NCBI GenBank assembly: GCA_964550615.1
Contig: CAZKAB010000001.1
Location: forward strand, 1 to 64,000
Source: M55B144 sp964550615
GTDB taxonomy: Bacteria; Bipolaricaulota; Bipolaricaulia; UBA7950; UBA9294
Direction of reading: 5' to 3'
Length of the DNA stretch: 64,000 nucleotides
Below, in pieces: positions 9,603 through 17,892 of the stretch (within the stretch, counting starts at the first letter, position 1; each line of letters starts with the position of its first letter). Below the pieces are notes generated by a model. The model was given only the letters and a program-made list of their open reading frames with translations. It was not told the origin of the DNA and searched no databases. A program made the position numbers and the translations under genes.

Positions 9603-9717
9603 TCCCTCTGCGGGTGATCCGGTCCTGCAGAGTTGACGCAAAGACCGCCATAGCTGGCGCTTTGAAGCGGCTTAGTCCCCGTACTATGAGGAGAGCAGTC
9701 TCTCGCTTGGCTCTTTC

Positions 9718-10146
9718 CTACGCGGTTGTAACGACTTCCTCCAGTGGGGAGAATGGCGCAAGCTCGGAGATCTCACTCGCAAAGGACGTTATCACCTGTT
9801 GGAGGCCGGCGAGACTCTGATCGGTCAGTCGTTCCAGCCGCAGCCGATTTGGTTCGATCCCAAATTGCTCGATAACCTTCTTGAGCAAGCGGACCCTTCG
9901 GTCTGTCTTCGTATTTCCGGACACGAAGTGGCAATCACCGGGGGGGCATGCGGCGATCAGTACGCCGTCTGCGCCCTTGGAGAAGGCATTCAACACATGT
10001 GCCGCCTCGACACGGCTCGAGCACATCGTGGGAATTATCTGAAGCGTGGAATCCTTCAAACCACCGGATAAGGCCTCTCGATCCACTTCTCCGTGCGTCG
10101 CCCAATTACAGCAGAAGACTACTAATTTGGGTTGTGTATTATGCAT
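9718..10146 (-). CDS. MvhD-like hydrogenase iron-sulfur (delta) subunit
   Basis: Predicted 142-residue electron-transfer protein of the methyl-viologen-reducing hydrogenase delta family, which in methanogens carries a [2Fe-2S] cluster and links the MvhAG hydrogenase to HdrA. Cysteines occur in FCCNWATH, PTMCSSRVEA and AACPPGDCHF, the typical family spacing. The frame is open to 10212, but the ATG at 10146 has an ideal AGGAGGAG ribosome site, so that start is chosen; it overlaps the protease gene by 25 bases. It is the last gene of the soluble hydrogenase operon and likely passes electrons between the hydrogenase and the flavoprotein at 10644-12443. Confidence 0.85.
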   Translation of the reverse strand: MHNTQPKLVVFCCNWATHGEVDREALSGGLKDSTLQIIPTMCSSRVEAAHVLNAFSKGADGVLIAACPPGDCHFVSGNTKTDRRVRLLKKVIEQFGIEPNRLRLERLTDQSLAGLQQVITSFASEISELAPFSPLEEVVTTA

Positions 10147-10592
10147 AATCTCTCCTCCTGGATGATCTCCTCTGCGATCGCAGGGATCAGACGCTCGATC
10201 TCTTCGGTACACGCTTCCTGAAACGTGCTGTTATCGGCGACTTCAATTGCGTATATAATCACGTCGGCGGGCATGGCATATCCCATCCCTTCTCCAAGGC
10301 GCAATGTGGTGGCAATGTTCATCCCGTGCGATGGCGTAAGATCCATGCTTGCCGACAGATCACTCAACTGAAGCTTATACACGTCGCCGGCAACGCCGCC
10401 GACTGTTTTTATCGAGTCAATGAGTATGAGCCGATCGTAGCCTATGACATGATCGAGGATGGCAATACCTACGCCGCTTTCCTCTACCACGTCAAGAGCA
10501 ATGGCGCGATCTTTGATTGCGCGCGCCACTCTGATTCCCACGCCATCATCGCTCAGGATGAGGTTTCCGATTCCCAGTACGATCGTTTTCAT
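10122..10592 (-). CDS. [NiFe]-hydrogenase maturation protease
   Basis: HyaD/HycI-type endopeptidase (156 residues) that removes the C-terminal tail of a hydrogenase large subunit after nickel insertion. The signature IVLGIGNLILSDDGVGI with the nickel-sensing aspartate is at the N-terminus. The frame runs up to 10619, but ATG 10592 has a GAGAGGGA ribosome site and begins directly with the core. Its place in the soluble hydrogenase operon suggests that its substrate is the large subunit at 12455-13951, which has a removable tail. A second protease gene ends the membrane hydrogenase operon. Confidence 0.92.
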   Translation of the reverse strand: MKTIVLGIGNLILSDDGVGIRVARAIKDRAIALDVVEESGVGIAILDHVIGYDRLILIDSIKTVGGVAGDVYKLQLSDLSASMDLTPSHGMNIATTLRLGEGMGYAMPADVIIYAIEVADNSTFQEACTEEIERLIPAIAEEIIQEERLCIIHNPN

Positions 10593-10643
10593 GTCCCTCT
10601 CGGCTTGTTCTCCCAGCATCTGCTATCGGCTCAATTCACTGAG

Positions 10644-12443
10644 CTATGCGACAGCAAGGTGCGAAATGGCATCATCAACCGCTTCTTCCAGTCCGTCGGT
10701 GATCCTCACCGCACCGGATGGACAGGCGGAAACACATATGCCGCATCGCTTGCAGCGAAGTTCATCGCGAATAGCGACGCGTCCTGTTTCCGTGCGCTCC
10801 AATTTCGCGGCGTCATATGGACACACTGTGACGCAGACTCCACATCCGCTACACCGTTCCTCGTTCACTTCAATCTCGGGAAGCTCAGGCCTCAGTTCCA
10901 ATACCACACATGCCTTACAGCTCATGCACGGGCCGCAGTAGAGGCATCGTGTCGCTTCTCTGATTGCCTCCTCCGGCGTGAATCCTTCCTCGAACGGCTC
11001 AAAGTTCAGTCTCTCCGCGGCCGGCTTCCATCGTGGTTCCGGCTGTGGCTTATAGTCGGAAAGCTTCGGTATAGGAGAGCCCTCGTATTCCTTCTTGCGG
11101 CCTGAACCGGTGTCATCTCCGGAAAGGTATAGGGCGATCGACTCCGCTGCCACTGCTCCCTCTTGCATCGCTTCGGTCGCAAAGCCGGGCCGGCGCGCAT
11201 CTCCGCCCATGAACACCCACGGTGTCCTTTCGCTTTGGAGGGTTATCGGATCGGCATCCAGACGGCCGCGCTCGCTCAGCAAGCCCGCCTGCTCGAATAG
11301 CATTCGCTCCGGTCCCTGCCCGATCGATACGAGAAGAAAGTCCCCGTCTAGATGCTTCACATCGCCAAGATCGAATTCCGGTTGGAAGCGCCCGTGTTCA
11401 TCGAACACCGAAGTACAACGTGGGCACTCTATCCCTTTGAATTTGCCATTGTCACCGATCACTGTCGACACGCCGCGACCGTATACAATCTCAATCTGCT
11501 CTTCGCTTGCACCCTCTACTTCCTCTTCATCGGCCGGGATCCCATCTCTGGAGTCCTTGTCTTTGCCCTCGAGGCAGACAAGCGAAACTTTGCCTCCCAA
11601 ACGCTGCGCAACGCGTGCGGTATCAAACGCGACATTGCCTCCTCCGATGACAAGCACCCGCTTCCCTTGGAAAAGATGAGGCTTCCCTTGATTGACATCC
11701 GACAGTAGATCTAGGCCGAACATGACGCCATCGAGGTCGGTACCCTCTACAAGGTCTCTGCCGAATGTGAGCGGGCGTGGTATCGGCGTCCCTGTGGCGA
11801 TGAACATTGCCTTGTATCCTTCGGCTTCAAGCGCCGCAAGGTCTCTCCCGTCGTCTCCAACGGCTGTGTTCAGGCGGGCATCCACGTGTGCGATGCGCAC
11901 AAGGTTGTTGATCGATGCGTAAAGGACGTTTCGTGGTAGGCGATAGCGAGGAATGAGGTTCAGTGCGCCCCCAAGTTCCGAGCTACGCTCAAACAGCGTA
12001 ACCTTGTATCCCCTCTTGCTGAGCGAATACGCGGCCATCAACCCCGCCGGTCCACCGCCGACGACGCCCACCTTGTCTTTGGTCGGTCGCGGCAGCGCAG
12101 GTTTGTCAGACAGTGCCTTCAAATAGTGGTCGGCGACAAACCGGACAAGCAGGCGGCGTCTCACCGATCCTGTCTCATCCTTGTAATTGCACCCTTGTTC
12201 GCACAGCCCGCACACGTAGCCTGCAATGGGGAACAGCGGGTTCTTTTCGTACAGCTTGTCCCCGATCTTATTGATCTGGCGATGCGCCTTCTTGCTGTCA
12301 AAGGAGAGCTGTGAAAGAAGGACGTGGCTACGCTGAATGTCCACACCCAGCGGACAAGCCACCTGGCACGGTGCCGAGAATACCTTCCCGTTTGCCTTGT
12401 CGACCAATTCCTGAACCCGTTCTCGTTCAAGTTGCGAAAGCAT
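10644..12443 (-). CDS. GltD-like FAD/NAD(P) oxidoreductase with C-terminal ferredoxin domain, hydrogenase-linked
   Basis: A 599-residue flavoprotein related to the glutamate synthase small subunit and NfnB. An N-terminal cysteine-rich Fe-S region (APCQVACPLGVD, then CGLCEQGC, to about residue 85) is followed by an FAD Rossmann fold (VGVVGGGPAGLMAAYS) and a second dinucleotide fold (LVIGGGNVAFDTARV) for NAD(P). The C-terminus adds cysteine-rich CLYCGPCMSCKAC and two [4Fe-4S] motifs (CSGCGVCVTVCP and CKRCGICVSACP). It sits directly after the hydrogenase large subunit and before the protease and MvhD-like genes. That suggests it accepts electrons from H2 and reduces NAD(P), possibly also ferredoxin. 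Electron bifurcation is inference only. Confidence 0.88.
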   Translation of the reverse strand: MLSQLERERVQELVDKANGKVFSAPCQVACPLGVDIQRSHVLLSQLSFDSKKAHRQINKIGDKLYEKNPLFPIAGYVCGLCEQGCNYKDETGSVRRRLLVRFVADHYLKALSDKPALPRPTKDKVGVVGGGPAGLMAAYSLSKRGYKVTLFERSSELGGALNLIPRYRLPRNVLYASINNLVRIAHVDARLNTAVGDDGRDLAALEAEGYKAMFIATGTPIPRPLTFGRDLVEGTDLDGVMFGLDLLSDVNQGKPHLFQGKRVLVIGGGNVAFDTARVAQRLGGKVSLVCLEGKDKDSRDGIPADEEEVEGASEEQIEIVYGRGVSTVIGDNGKFKGIECPRCTSVFDEHGRFQPEFDLGDVKHLDGDFLLVSIGQGPERMLFEQAGLLSERGRLDADPITLQSERTPWVFMGGDARRPGFATEAMQEGAVAAESIALYLSGDDTGSGRKKEYEGSPIPKLSDYKPQPEPRWKPAAERLNFEPFEEGFTPEEAIREATRCLYCGPCMSCKACVVLELRPELPEIEVNEERCSGCGVCVTVCPYDAAKLERTETGRVAIRDELRCKRCGICVSACPSGAVRITDGLEEAVDDAISHLAVA

Positions 12444-12454
12444 CCTTTTCCCCC

Positions 12455-13951
12455 TTACTCCGCTTCATCCATGAGCGGTGGTGTGTTGCATCTATCCTTC
12501 CGCAAGCGCCTGATCAACTCTCCACCGGCGCTGTAGACCTTCACATCCAACGGCATTCCGCCCGGAAGCGAGTGCGTTGCGCAAGCGTGACACGGATCGT
12601 ACGCCCTGAACGCCATCTCAATCATGTTGAGAATTCCATCGGGCACATCGCCGTTCTTGATGAGCGATTTGGCGGCACCCTCAATCGACATGTTGATTGC
12701 GGCGGAATTGTTCTGAGTGGCCACAATCAGGTTGACGTCCGTGAGAATGCCATCGTCATCTGTCTTGTAATGATGTATCAGTGTGCCGCGCGGCGCTTCG
12801 ACAACTCCGATGCCCTCGTGCGGCTTCTCCGTGGGGAGATTGACGATGTCGTCGGATGTGATCTCGGGATCTCGCGCCAATTCCAGCAGCCGTTCCGAGG
12901 CATACAGTGCCTCGATGAGGCGTGCCCAATGGTAGGCGAGTGTGTTGTGAACCGGCTTCCCTCCCAACACGGAGAACATCTTATCGTAGGCTTGTTGCGC
13001 CAATGGCGTAGCCATTCCGTCGGCCACATTCAGGCGCGCCAGCGGGGCAACACGGAACACGCCGCTTTCTTCTCCGTCGACGAATCCCTTCCAGCCGACC
13101 TTCTTCAGATAGGAGAACTTCACGTACGTCCAGGGCTCCACGTGCTCCTGAATGTGTTCGAGATAGTCCTGCACCTTGAACTTGGCGAACTCTTTGCCGT
13201 TGGGATCGACAACGCGGATCATGCCGTCGTAGAAATTCACCTTGTTGTTCTCGTCGACTAGGCCCATGTAGTAGGTGCGATGTCGATAGACATCACCGGT
13301 GATCAGATCCACGTATTCTTTGTTGCCAAGAACGATGTCTTCGAACAACTTGAGCGCAAACTGGCAGAACTCAACTGCATATTCACCGGCATCGATGATT
13401 GTTTTTCGCTCCTCATCGTTAATGCCTTTGGAAACGCCGCCAGGAAGCCCGACAGTGGGCATGATCGGCTTTCCGCCGATGATCCGTAGCACATTCCGCA
13501 GCCGCTTGCGCGCCTCGATTACCTTGCTCGCGGTGTCTATGCCGACCTTATCGATGACTCCGAGGATATTTCGCGTCTCCGCCCCTGCCTGAGGGCCGAC
13601 CACAAAATCGGGGCCGCCGAGAAAGAAGAAGTGGAGTAGGTGGTCTTCCGCTTGGAAAGCCGTGTACATCAATTCCCTGATCTTCTTCGCCGCTGAGGTG
13701 GGCTCAACCTTGAACAGATCATCAAGCGCCTTGGTCGCAGCTATGTGGTGTGCCGTCGGGCATACTCCACAGATCATGGTCGTGATGCGCGGCATCTCCT
13801 CGGCAGCGCGACCGACCGAGAACTGCTCAAATCCACGGAGCTCGGGTATTTGCAGGTAGGCCTTCTCGCAGTTTCCCGCGTCGTTCATGAAGATCTCAAT
13901 CTTCCCATGTCCCTCAAGCCGAGTAATCGGGTCGATAGTTATCTTTCTCAT
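12455..13951 (-). CDS. [NiFe]-hydrogenase large subunit, group 3 (MvhA-like)
   Basis: Catalytic subunit (498 residues) of a soluble hydrogenase. The N-terminus ITRLEGHGKIEIF and both nickel-ligand pairs are present: CGVCPTAHH near residue 62 and DPCHACATH near residue 457. About 35 residues follow the second motif and are presumably cut off by the protease at 10122-10592. Cysteine, not selenocysteine, occupies the ligand positions. It overlaps the small-subunit gene by four bases. The motifs and the MvhD partner point to group 3c-like rather than group 1 or 4. Exact subgroup assignment needs a tree. Confidence 0.93.
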   Translation of the reverse strand: MRKITIDPITRLEGHGKIEIFMNDAGNCEKAYLQIPELRGFEQFSVGRAAEEMPRITTMICGVCPTAHHIAATKALDDLFKVEPTSAAKKIRELMYTAFQAEDHLLHFFFLGGPDFVVGPQAGAETRNILGVIDKVGIDTASKVIEARKRLRNVLRIIGGKPIMPTVGLPGGVSKGINDEERKTIIDAGEYAVEFCQFALKLFEDIVLGNKEYVDLITGDVYRHRTYYMGLVDENNKVNFYDGMIRVVDPNGKEFAKFKVQDYLEHIQEHVEPWTYVKFSYLKKVGWKGFVDGEESGVFRVAPLARLNVADGMATPLAQQAYDKMFSVLGGKPVHNTLAYHWARLIEALYASERLLELARDPEITSDDIVNLPTEKPHEGIGVVEAPRGTLIHHYKTDDDGILTDVNLIVATQNNSAAINMSIEGAAKSLIKNGDVPDGILNMIEMAFRAYDPCHACATHSLPGGMPLDVKVYSAGGELIRRLRKDRCNTPPLMDEAE

Positions 13952-14946
13952 TCTTGTCCTCCTAGACCCTGTATCCTCTTCCGCTTGAGCGTAGACACGG
14001 GTAGGCTATAACGATAGAACGTCCCAGCCGGATCCGCGATTCGATCGATCAAACGTTGCACTTGGTCATCGCTCATCTCATCTTCTCCGTCGACTCCCAG
14101 AATCGATGCGACCATGGAGAGCATTCTTGCTCCTTGCTCTCCGGCGTCGGCCACAGGCCCGAAGCATCCGCGGCACGGCTGGTTCGCTCGAATGCATGTC
14201 TCTCCGCACCCGGTTCGAGTTGCTGGACCGGCGCAGATCAGACCCTGCGCAAGGAAACAAGTCTCCGGATCGATCTTGATCTCCCACGGTCGTCGCACGT
14301 CGTCCACGGAAAGCCTTTCCGGTTTTGAGTCAGCGCGCGGACACGTGTCGCACAACGCCTTTGCCGGCGCGAGCACGGCTCCCTTCTCAGGTAGATTCCC
14401 CGTAAGAATGGCTTCTACCGCGCTCTGGATCAGATCTGGCGGCGGTGGGCACCCCGGAAGATAGTAGTCCACATCGATCGTCTGGTCGAGAGTTTGCACA
14501 GTGTCATAGAACTTTGGCAGCGTAAGCTCGCCCTCCGGCACTTGCGATCTTTGCTGGGGTAGAGTTCCGGCGGAATCGTCCAGACTCGGACTATTTGCGT
14601 ATGCGGTCTCGAAGATCGTCTTCTTGGAGTAGAAGTTGCCCAAGCCGGGTATCCCGCCCAGATGCGCACAAGCGCCAAAGGCAACTATCAACTGTGACTT
14701 TCGCCTCAAGAGCTCAACCATCTCACACTGCTCGTCCAACCTGACTGCCCCGTTGATAAAGCTGACTGCGATCTCATTGTCATCCATGGCTTCGACGTGT
14801 TTACGCTTGAAATCGAGCGCCACCGGCCACAAGACGATATCCACCGCGTCAGCCACCGTCAGCAAGGCCTCGTTAAGGTCCACGACTGCCTCTTCGCAAC
14901 CTCCACACGAGGCGCACCAATAGAATGCAATCTTCGGTTTTGCCAC
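13948..14946 (-). CDS. [NiFe]-hydrogenase small subunit (MvhG-like)
   Basis: Electron-transfer subunit (332 residues) with Fe-S clusters next to the NiFe site. It opens with a WCASCGGCE cluster motif and has AFGACAHLGG and LPGCPPPPD, the proximal-cluster cysteines. Further cysteines (CDTCPR, CIRANQPCRGC) may bind medial and distal clusters, as in MvhG. No twin-arginine signal is present, so it is cytoplasmic. A GTG start at 14946 is used, with GGGAG nine bases upstream. It is the first gene of the minus-strand hydrogenase operon, behind the promoter at 14989-15017. Confidence 0.92.
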   Translation of the reverse strand: MAKPKIAFYWCASCGGCEEAVVDLNEALLTVADAVDIVLWPVALDFKRKHVEAMDDNEIAVSFINGAVRLDEQCEMVELLRRKSQLIVAFGACAHLGGIPGLGNFYSKKTIFETAYANSPSLDDSAGTLPQQRSQVPEGELTLPKFYDTVQTLDQTIDVDYYLPGCPPPPDLIQSAVEAILTGNLPEKGAVLAPAKALCDTCPRADSKPERLSVDDVRRPWEIKIDPETCFLAQGLICAGPATRTGCGETCIRANQPCRGCFGPVADAGEQGARMLSMVASILGVDGEDEMSDDQVQRLIDRIADPAGTFYRYSLPVSTLKRKRIQGLGGQE

Positions 14947-14988
14947 CGTTGTTGTCTCCCTTGTTAAGCGGTTGTTTTTCAGTGGCAG

Positions 14989-15017
14989 ATTCTATTGCAC
15001 GTGGTGACAGTCTTCAA
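14989..15017 (-). promoter_or_regulatory. Putative sigma-70 promoter of the soluble hydrogenase operon
   Basis: Minus-strand TTGAAG (15012-15017), a 17-base spacer and TAGAAT (14989-14994). It lies 43 bases upstream of the GTG start of the small subunit, leaving about 36 bases of leader with a GGGAG ribosome site. Confidence 0.65.
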
Positions 15018-15352
15018 GCGATTACCGATTCCGCCGCACTTGGGATTAACGACCATGCGCGACGCACATTTGGAGAATGGATGTCAGAGATGCAGATGTG
15101 GCCTCAGCGCGTGTGGACAGAACAACGGATCCGTTTGCTGGCGTGCATGGTGAGCTGCACTCAACTAAGCTACAAGCAATGCCACAACCAGTAACTACCT
15201 TCTGGCACGAAGACCGAACGCAGACAAGAACGCAACTGTGAGCGACATGCTTGCGTGAACGCCGCAAAGACAGCGGAAGGGCAAGTCCCGTTCCTGTAGC
15301 GTCGATGCAGTTGTAGTCGTGCTTTTCGAAATATCTCGTGCGGCTTCTTCGC
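15018..15352. other. Non-coding stretch between divergent hydrogenase promoters
   Basis: About 335 bases separate the two outward-facing promoters. I see no gene, tRNA, strong hairpin or obvious palindrome. One open frame passes through but has no ribosome site and no recognisable product. The length leaves room for regulator binding that could coordinate the two hydrogenase operons. Confidence 0.4.
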
Positions 15353-15381
15353 TTGACAAAAAGCTCGAAATGTGCTATAGG
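15353..15381 (+). promoter_or_regulatory. Strong putative sigma-70 promoter of the membrane hydrogenase operon
   Basis: A consensus TTGACA (15353-15358), 17-base spacer and TATAGG (15376-15381), with a TGTGC extended -10 just upstream. Transcription would start near 15388, leaving a 60-base leader before the ATG at 15449. It would drive the whole 12.6-kb operon. Confidence 0.75.
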
Positions 15382-15448
15382 GGCATTAAGTTAAGAGACT
15401 GAGCCTCACATAAGATCCTTGACGCTTTTGGGACACAAAAGGCTGGGC

Positions 15449-16528
15449 ATGAGGAATACACAGACTCAAGGTGAAGAACGGAAGCGGTTTTTTATTGATA
15501 AACTGCGTCCGCTTCTTGATTCTGTGTCTCAATCGCGGCGGCTTTACGTTCCGAAACCGGTCGGCGAGCGTTATACTTTTGCCCTGTACGATCCCGCTAC
15601 CGCGCCATCGCCACAATTCAATAACATTCGCGCTTTCACAACCGCCAAGGAGTTTCTCTTTCCTTTGCGTGAACGCGTCACGGCCTCCCCTCAACGAGGA
15701 GACCCTGATCGAGTGGAGCCTTTTGCTGTCTTCGGATTCAAGGATTGCGACCTCAGGTCGATGGCTGTGCTTGACCAGGTATTCCTGGAAGAAGATTTTC
15801 GAGATCCGTTCTATGAAGGGCGGAGAAGAAACATGTTCGTAATAGCCAGCGACTGCTTTGACCCGGCCGAGAGCTGCTGCTGCACGCTATTCGGCGGGGA
15901 ACCGTATCCCGGCTCCGGATTCGACCTAAGTCTCTCTCAGATCAAGGATGGTTTCATCGTCGAGATCGGATCAGAGGCAGGGGCAAGGTTCGTTGCAGAC
16001 AACGCCGTTCTATTTGTGCAGGCATCGGAGACTCAGCTTGCCGAGCAATCCGATAGACGTGCACAGACAAGACAGAGGCTGGAGGCGATCAATGCACCCT
16101 ACGAGGTTGGATTTGCCGTAAATGATCTGCTTGAGAAGAGCGGAGATACCGACGCGTTCGATGTTGAGGCACAAGAGTGTGTCGAGTGCCAAGCATGCAC
16201 GCGGATATGTCCGACATGCCATTGCTTCTACCTCTACGATGCGGTACGCGAGGACTATTTCGCAAAGATGAAGATGTGGGACAGCTGCCTGCGAATGTCA
16301 TACGCGGCCGTTGCCGGCGGCGCGAATCCCAGAAAGGCAGTGGGAGACCGGATCAGACATCGACTTATGCACAAGTTTTCGTTCTTCTTCGACCGGTATG
16401 GAATCGGAATGTGCATCGGATGCGGCAGATGCATCGAGGGGGACACGCATGGCATGGACATTCGGGTGGTACTGAAGAAGCTGGACGGAGAGCGCAAAGG
16501 GAGCAATCGAGCGGAGGTGGTGAGTTGA
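15449..16528 (+). CDS. Sulfhydrogenase beta subunit-like iron-sulfur protein (HydB-like)
   Basis: Resembles HydB of archaeal sulfhydrogenase and subunit A of anaerobic sulfite reductase, Fe-S proteins that shuttle electrons between a flavoprotein and a catalytic unit. About 359 residues; cluster motifs are CVECQACTRICPTCHC (near residue 238) and CIGCGRCIEGD near the C-terminus. ATG 15449 is used, but an in-frame TTG at 15419 is possible; neither has a strong ribosome site. It is normally paired with HydG and a group 3b hydrogenase. Here it leads an operon whose hydrogenase is group 4. Confidence 0.85.
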   Translation: MRNTQTQGEERKRFFIDKLRPLLDSVSQSRRLYVPKPVGERYTFALYDPATAPSPQFNNIRAFTTAKEFLFPLRERVTASPQRGDPDRVEPFAVFGFKDCDLRSMAVLDQVFLEEDFRDPFYEGRRRNMFVIASDCFDPAESCCCTLFGGEPYPGSGFDLSLSQIKDGFIVEIGSEAGARFVADNAVLFVQASETQLAEQSDRRAQTRQRLEAINAPYEVGFAVNDLLEKSGDTDAFDVEAQECVECQACTRICPTCHCFYLYDAVREDYFAKMKMWDSCLRMSYAAVAGGANPRKAVGDRIRHRLMHKFSFFFDRYGIGMCIGCGRCIEGDTHGMDIRVVLKKLDGERKGSNRAEVVS

Positions 16529-17346
16529 GCCGCGGCCTGTATGAGCCGATGCCAGCAGAGATCGTCGACATATTGGTCGAATCCCCGACGATCAGGAGCT
16601 ACGTCGTCATCCCCCAGGAACCGATCAAGTTCGCCACCGGGCAATTCGTTGAACTAAGTCTTCCCGGCGTCGGCGAGGCGCCGTTTACACCCTCTTCTTC
16701 ACCGGCCGACACTGAAAAAATGGAGATAACAATCATGAAGGCCGGTCACGTCACCGAGATGCTGCATGATTGCGAGAAAGGGCAAAAGGTTGGCATTCGC
16801 GGCCCTTACGGGAACGGTTATCCAGTCGATGATTTCGCAGGCAAGGAGGTGTACATCATCGGCGGCGGCGTGGGGCTTGCGCCGATCCGTTCCCTGTTTC
16901 TCACGCTCATAGCACGAATCGGAGATTTCAAGTCCGTTGTATGTCGTTTCGGCGCGCGAACACCGGATGATTTGATATACAAGGAAGCACTGCACGGCTC
17001 CTGGCAGCAGATAGAAGGAGTGGACATGAAGCTGACCGTCGATCAGGCGGACGGCGACTGGCGCGGCAATGTGGGCGTGGTAACGACGATATGCAAGAAG
17101 GACGACGTCAATGTAGAGAACGCCGTTGCCGTGATCTGCGGACCTCCGATAATGATGAAGTTTGCGACGCTCTCGATGCTCGATTTCGGGTTCAAAGATT
17201 CGCAGATCTACCTTTCGATGGAAAAGAACATGAGCTGTGGGTTCGGCAAATGCGGCCACTGCATGATCGGCAAGTACTACGTATGCAAAGACGGTCCGGT
17301 GTTCTCGTACGATCAGATAAAAGGATACCGGAATATCTGGGACTGA
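16525..17346 (+). CDS. Sulfhydrogenase gamma subunit-like FAD/NAD(P)-binding protein (HydG-like)
   Basis: Ferredoxin-NADP reductase-type diaphorase (273 residues). It has an FAD domain at about 10-95, an NAD(P) domain opening with VYIIGGGVGLAPIRSL, and a C-terminal [2Fe-2S] site in MSCGFGKCGHC...YVCKDGPV. This is the order found in dihydroorotate dehydrogenase electron-transfer subunits and sulfhydrogenase gamma. The start is a TTG at 16525, overlapping the hydB-like stop, because GCGGAGGTGG sits just upstream; the next in-frame ATG (16549) has no such site. Likely function: exchange of electrons between NAD(P)H and the Fe-S chain of HydB. Confidence 0.87.
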   Translation: MSRGLYEPMPAEIVDILVESPTIRSYVVIPQEPIKFATGQFVELSLPGVGEAPFTPSSSPADTEKMEITIMKAGHVTEMLHDCEKGQKVGIRGPYGNGYPVDDFAGKEVYIIGGGVGLAPIRSLFLTLIARIGDFKSVVCRFGARTPDDLIYKEALHGSWQQIEGVDMKLTVDQADGDWRGNVGVVTTICKKDDVNVENAVAVICGPPIMMKFATLSMLDFGFKDSQIYLSMEKNMSCGFGKCGHCMIGKYYVCKDGPVFSYDQIKGYRNIWD

Positions 17347-17361
17347 GGAGAGATCTTCCCC

Positions 17362-17892
17362 GTGAGCGCAAAGCTTATAATAGACTTGGGGCGTGCCAGG
17401 ATCCAAAACGAATCCGGAGTGCGGTGCTCGTACAAGCACCACCCCGACAACAAAGGATTCGATTCGTTGTTGGAGATGATCCGCTTTGCTCTCATTTGCC
17501 GCCGATGCGAACGGGCTCCGTGTATTGACGCCTGCCCCAATGGTGCTTTGGAGAAGATACCAAGTGCCACAAACGACGCCGGCGTTCTCAGGCGGGCGAC
17601 CATGCTGTGCACCGGCTGTGGCACGTGCGCTATTGCCTGCCCCTTTGGAACGATATATCAGGATTTGATACTCATGCCGTCAAGCGTCTGCGACGTATGT
17701 CACGGGAGACTGCGCCCGGATGAAAAGCCATTGTGCGTGCGCACGTGTCAGGACGGAGGCATAGACTATGGAGAAGTGGATCTCGCTTCTGAACCTGACA
17801 TGATAGAGGTATTTGAAGACATCGTCGTGCGTGTCGCCGGCGGGGTTCTCTGGGAACCGTTCCGCCGAGAAGTGGGAGGGGTCACGAGATGA
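17362..17892 (+). CDS. 4Fe-4S ferredoxin-type electron-transfer protein (HycB/HydN-like)
   Basis: A 176-residue polyferredoxin with GTG start. Cysteine clusters are CRRCERAPCIDACP, CTGCGTCAIACP and a run around VCDVCHG and CVRTCQDGG, arranged as in DMSO reductase B/HycB-type subunits with up to four [4Fe-4S] clusters. It sits between the diaphorase genes and the membrane subunits, so it is a good candidate for the electron wire joining HydBG to the membrane hydrogenase. It overlaps the next gene by four bases (ATGA). Confidence 0.85.
   Translation: MSAKLIIDLGRARIQNESGVRCSYKHHPDNKGFDSLLEMIRFALICRRCERAPCIDACPNGALEKIPSATNDAGVLRRATMLCTGCGTCAIACPFGTIYQDLILMPSSVCDVCHGRLRPDEKPLCVRTCQDGGIDYGEVDLASEPDMIEVFEDIVVRVAGGVLWEPFRREVGGVTR

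Noticed and set aside
9603..9717. Possible bidirectional terminator between apgM and the MvhD-like gene
   Set aside because: Only a short GAGAGCAGTCTCTC dyad was found, without a T-run.
12311..13261. 316-codon plus-strand open frame
   Set aside because: Antisense to the hydrogenase large subunit and flavoprotein; no family resemblance.
14925..15194. 89-codon plus-strand open frame across the divergent promoter region
   Set aside because: No ribosome site, covers the soluble hydrogenase promoter, and the product is not protein-like in composition.
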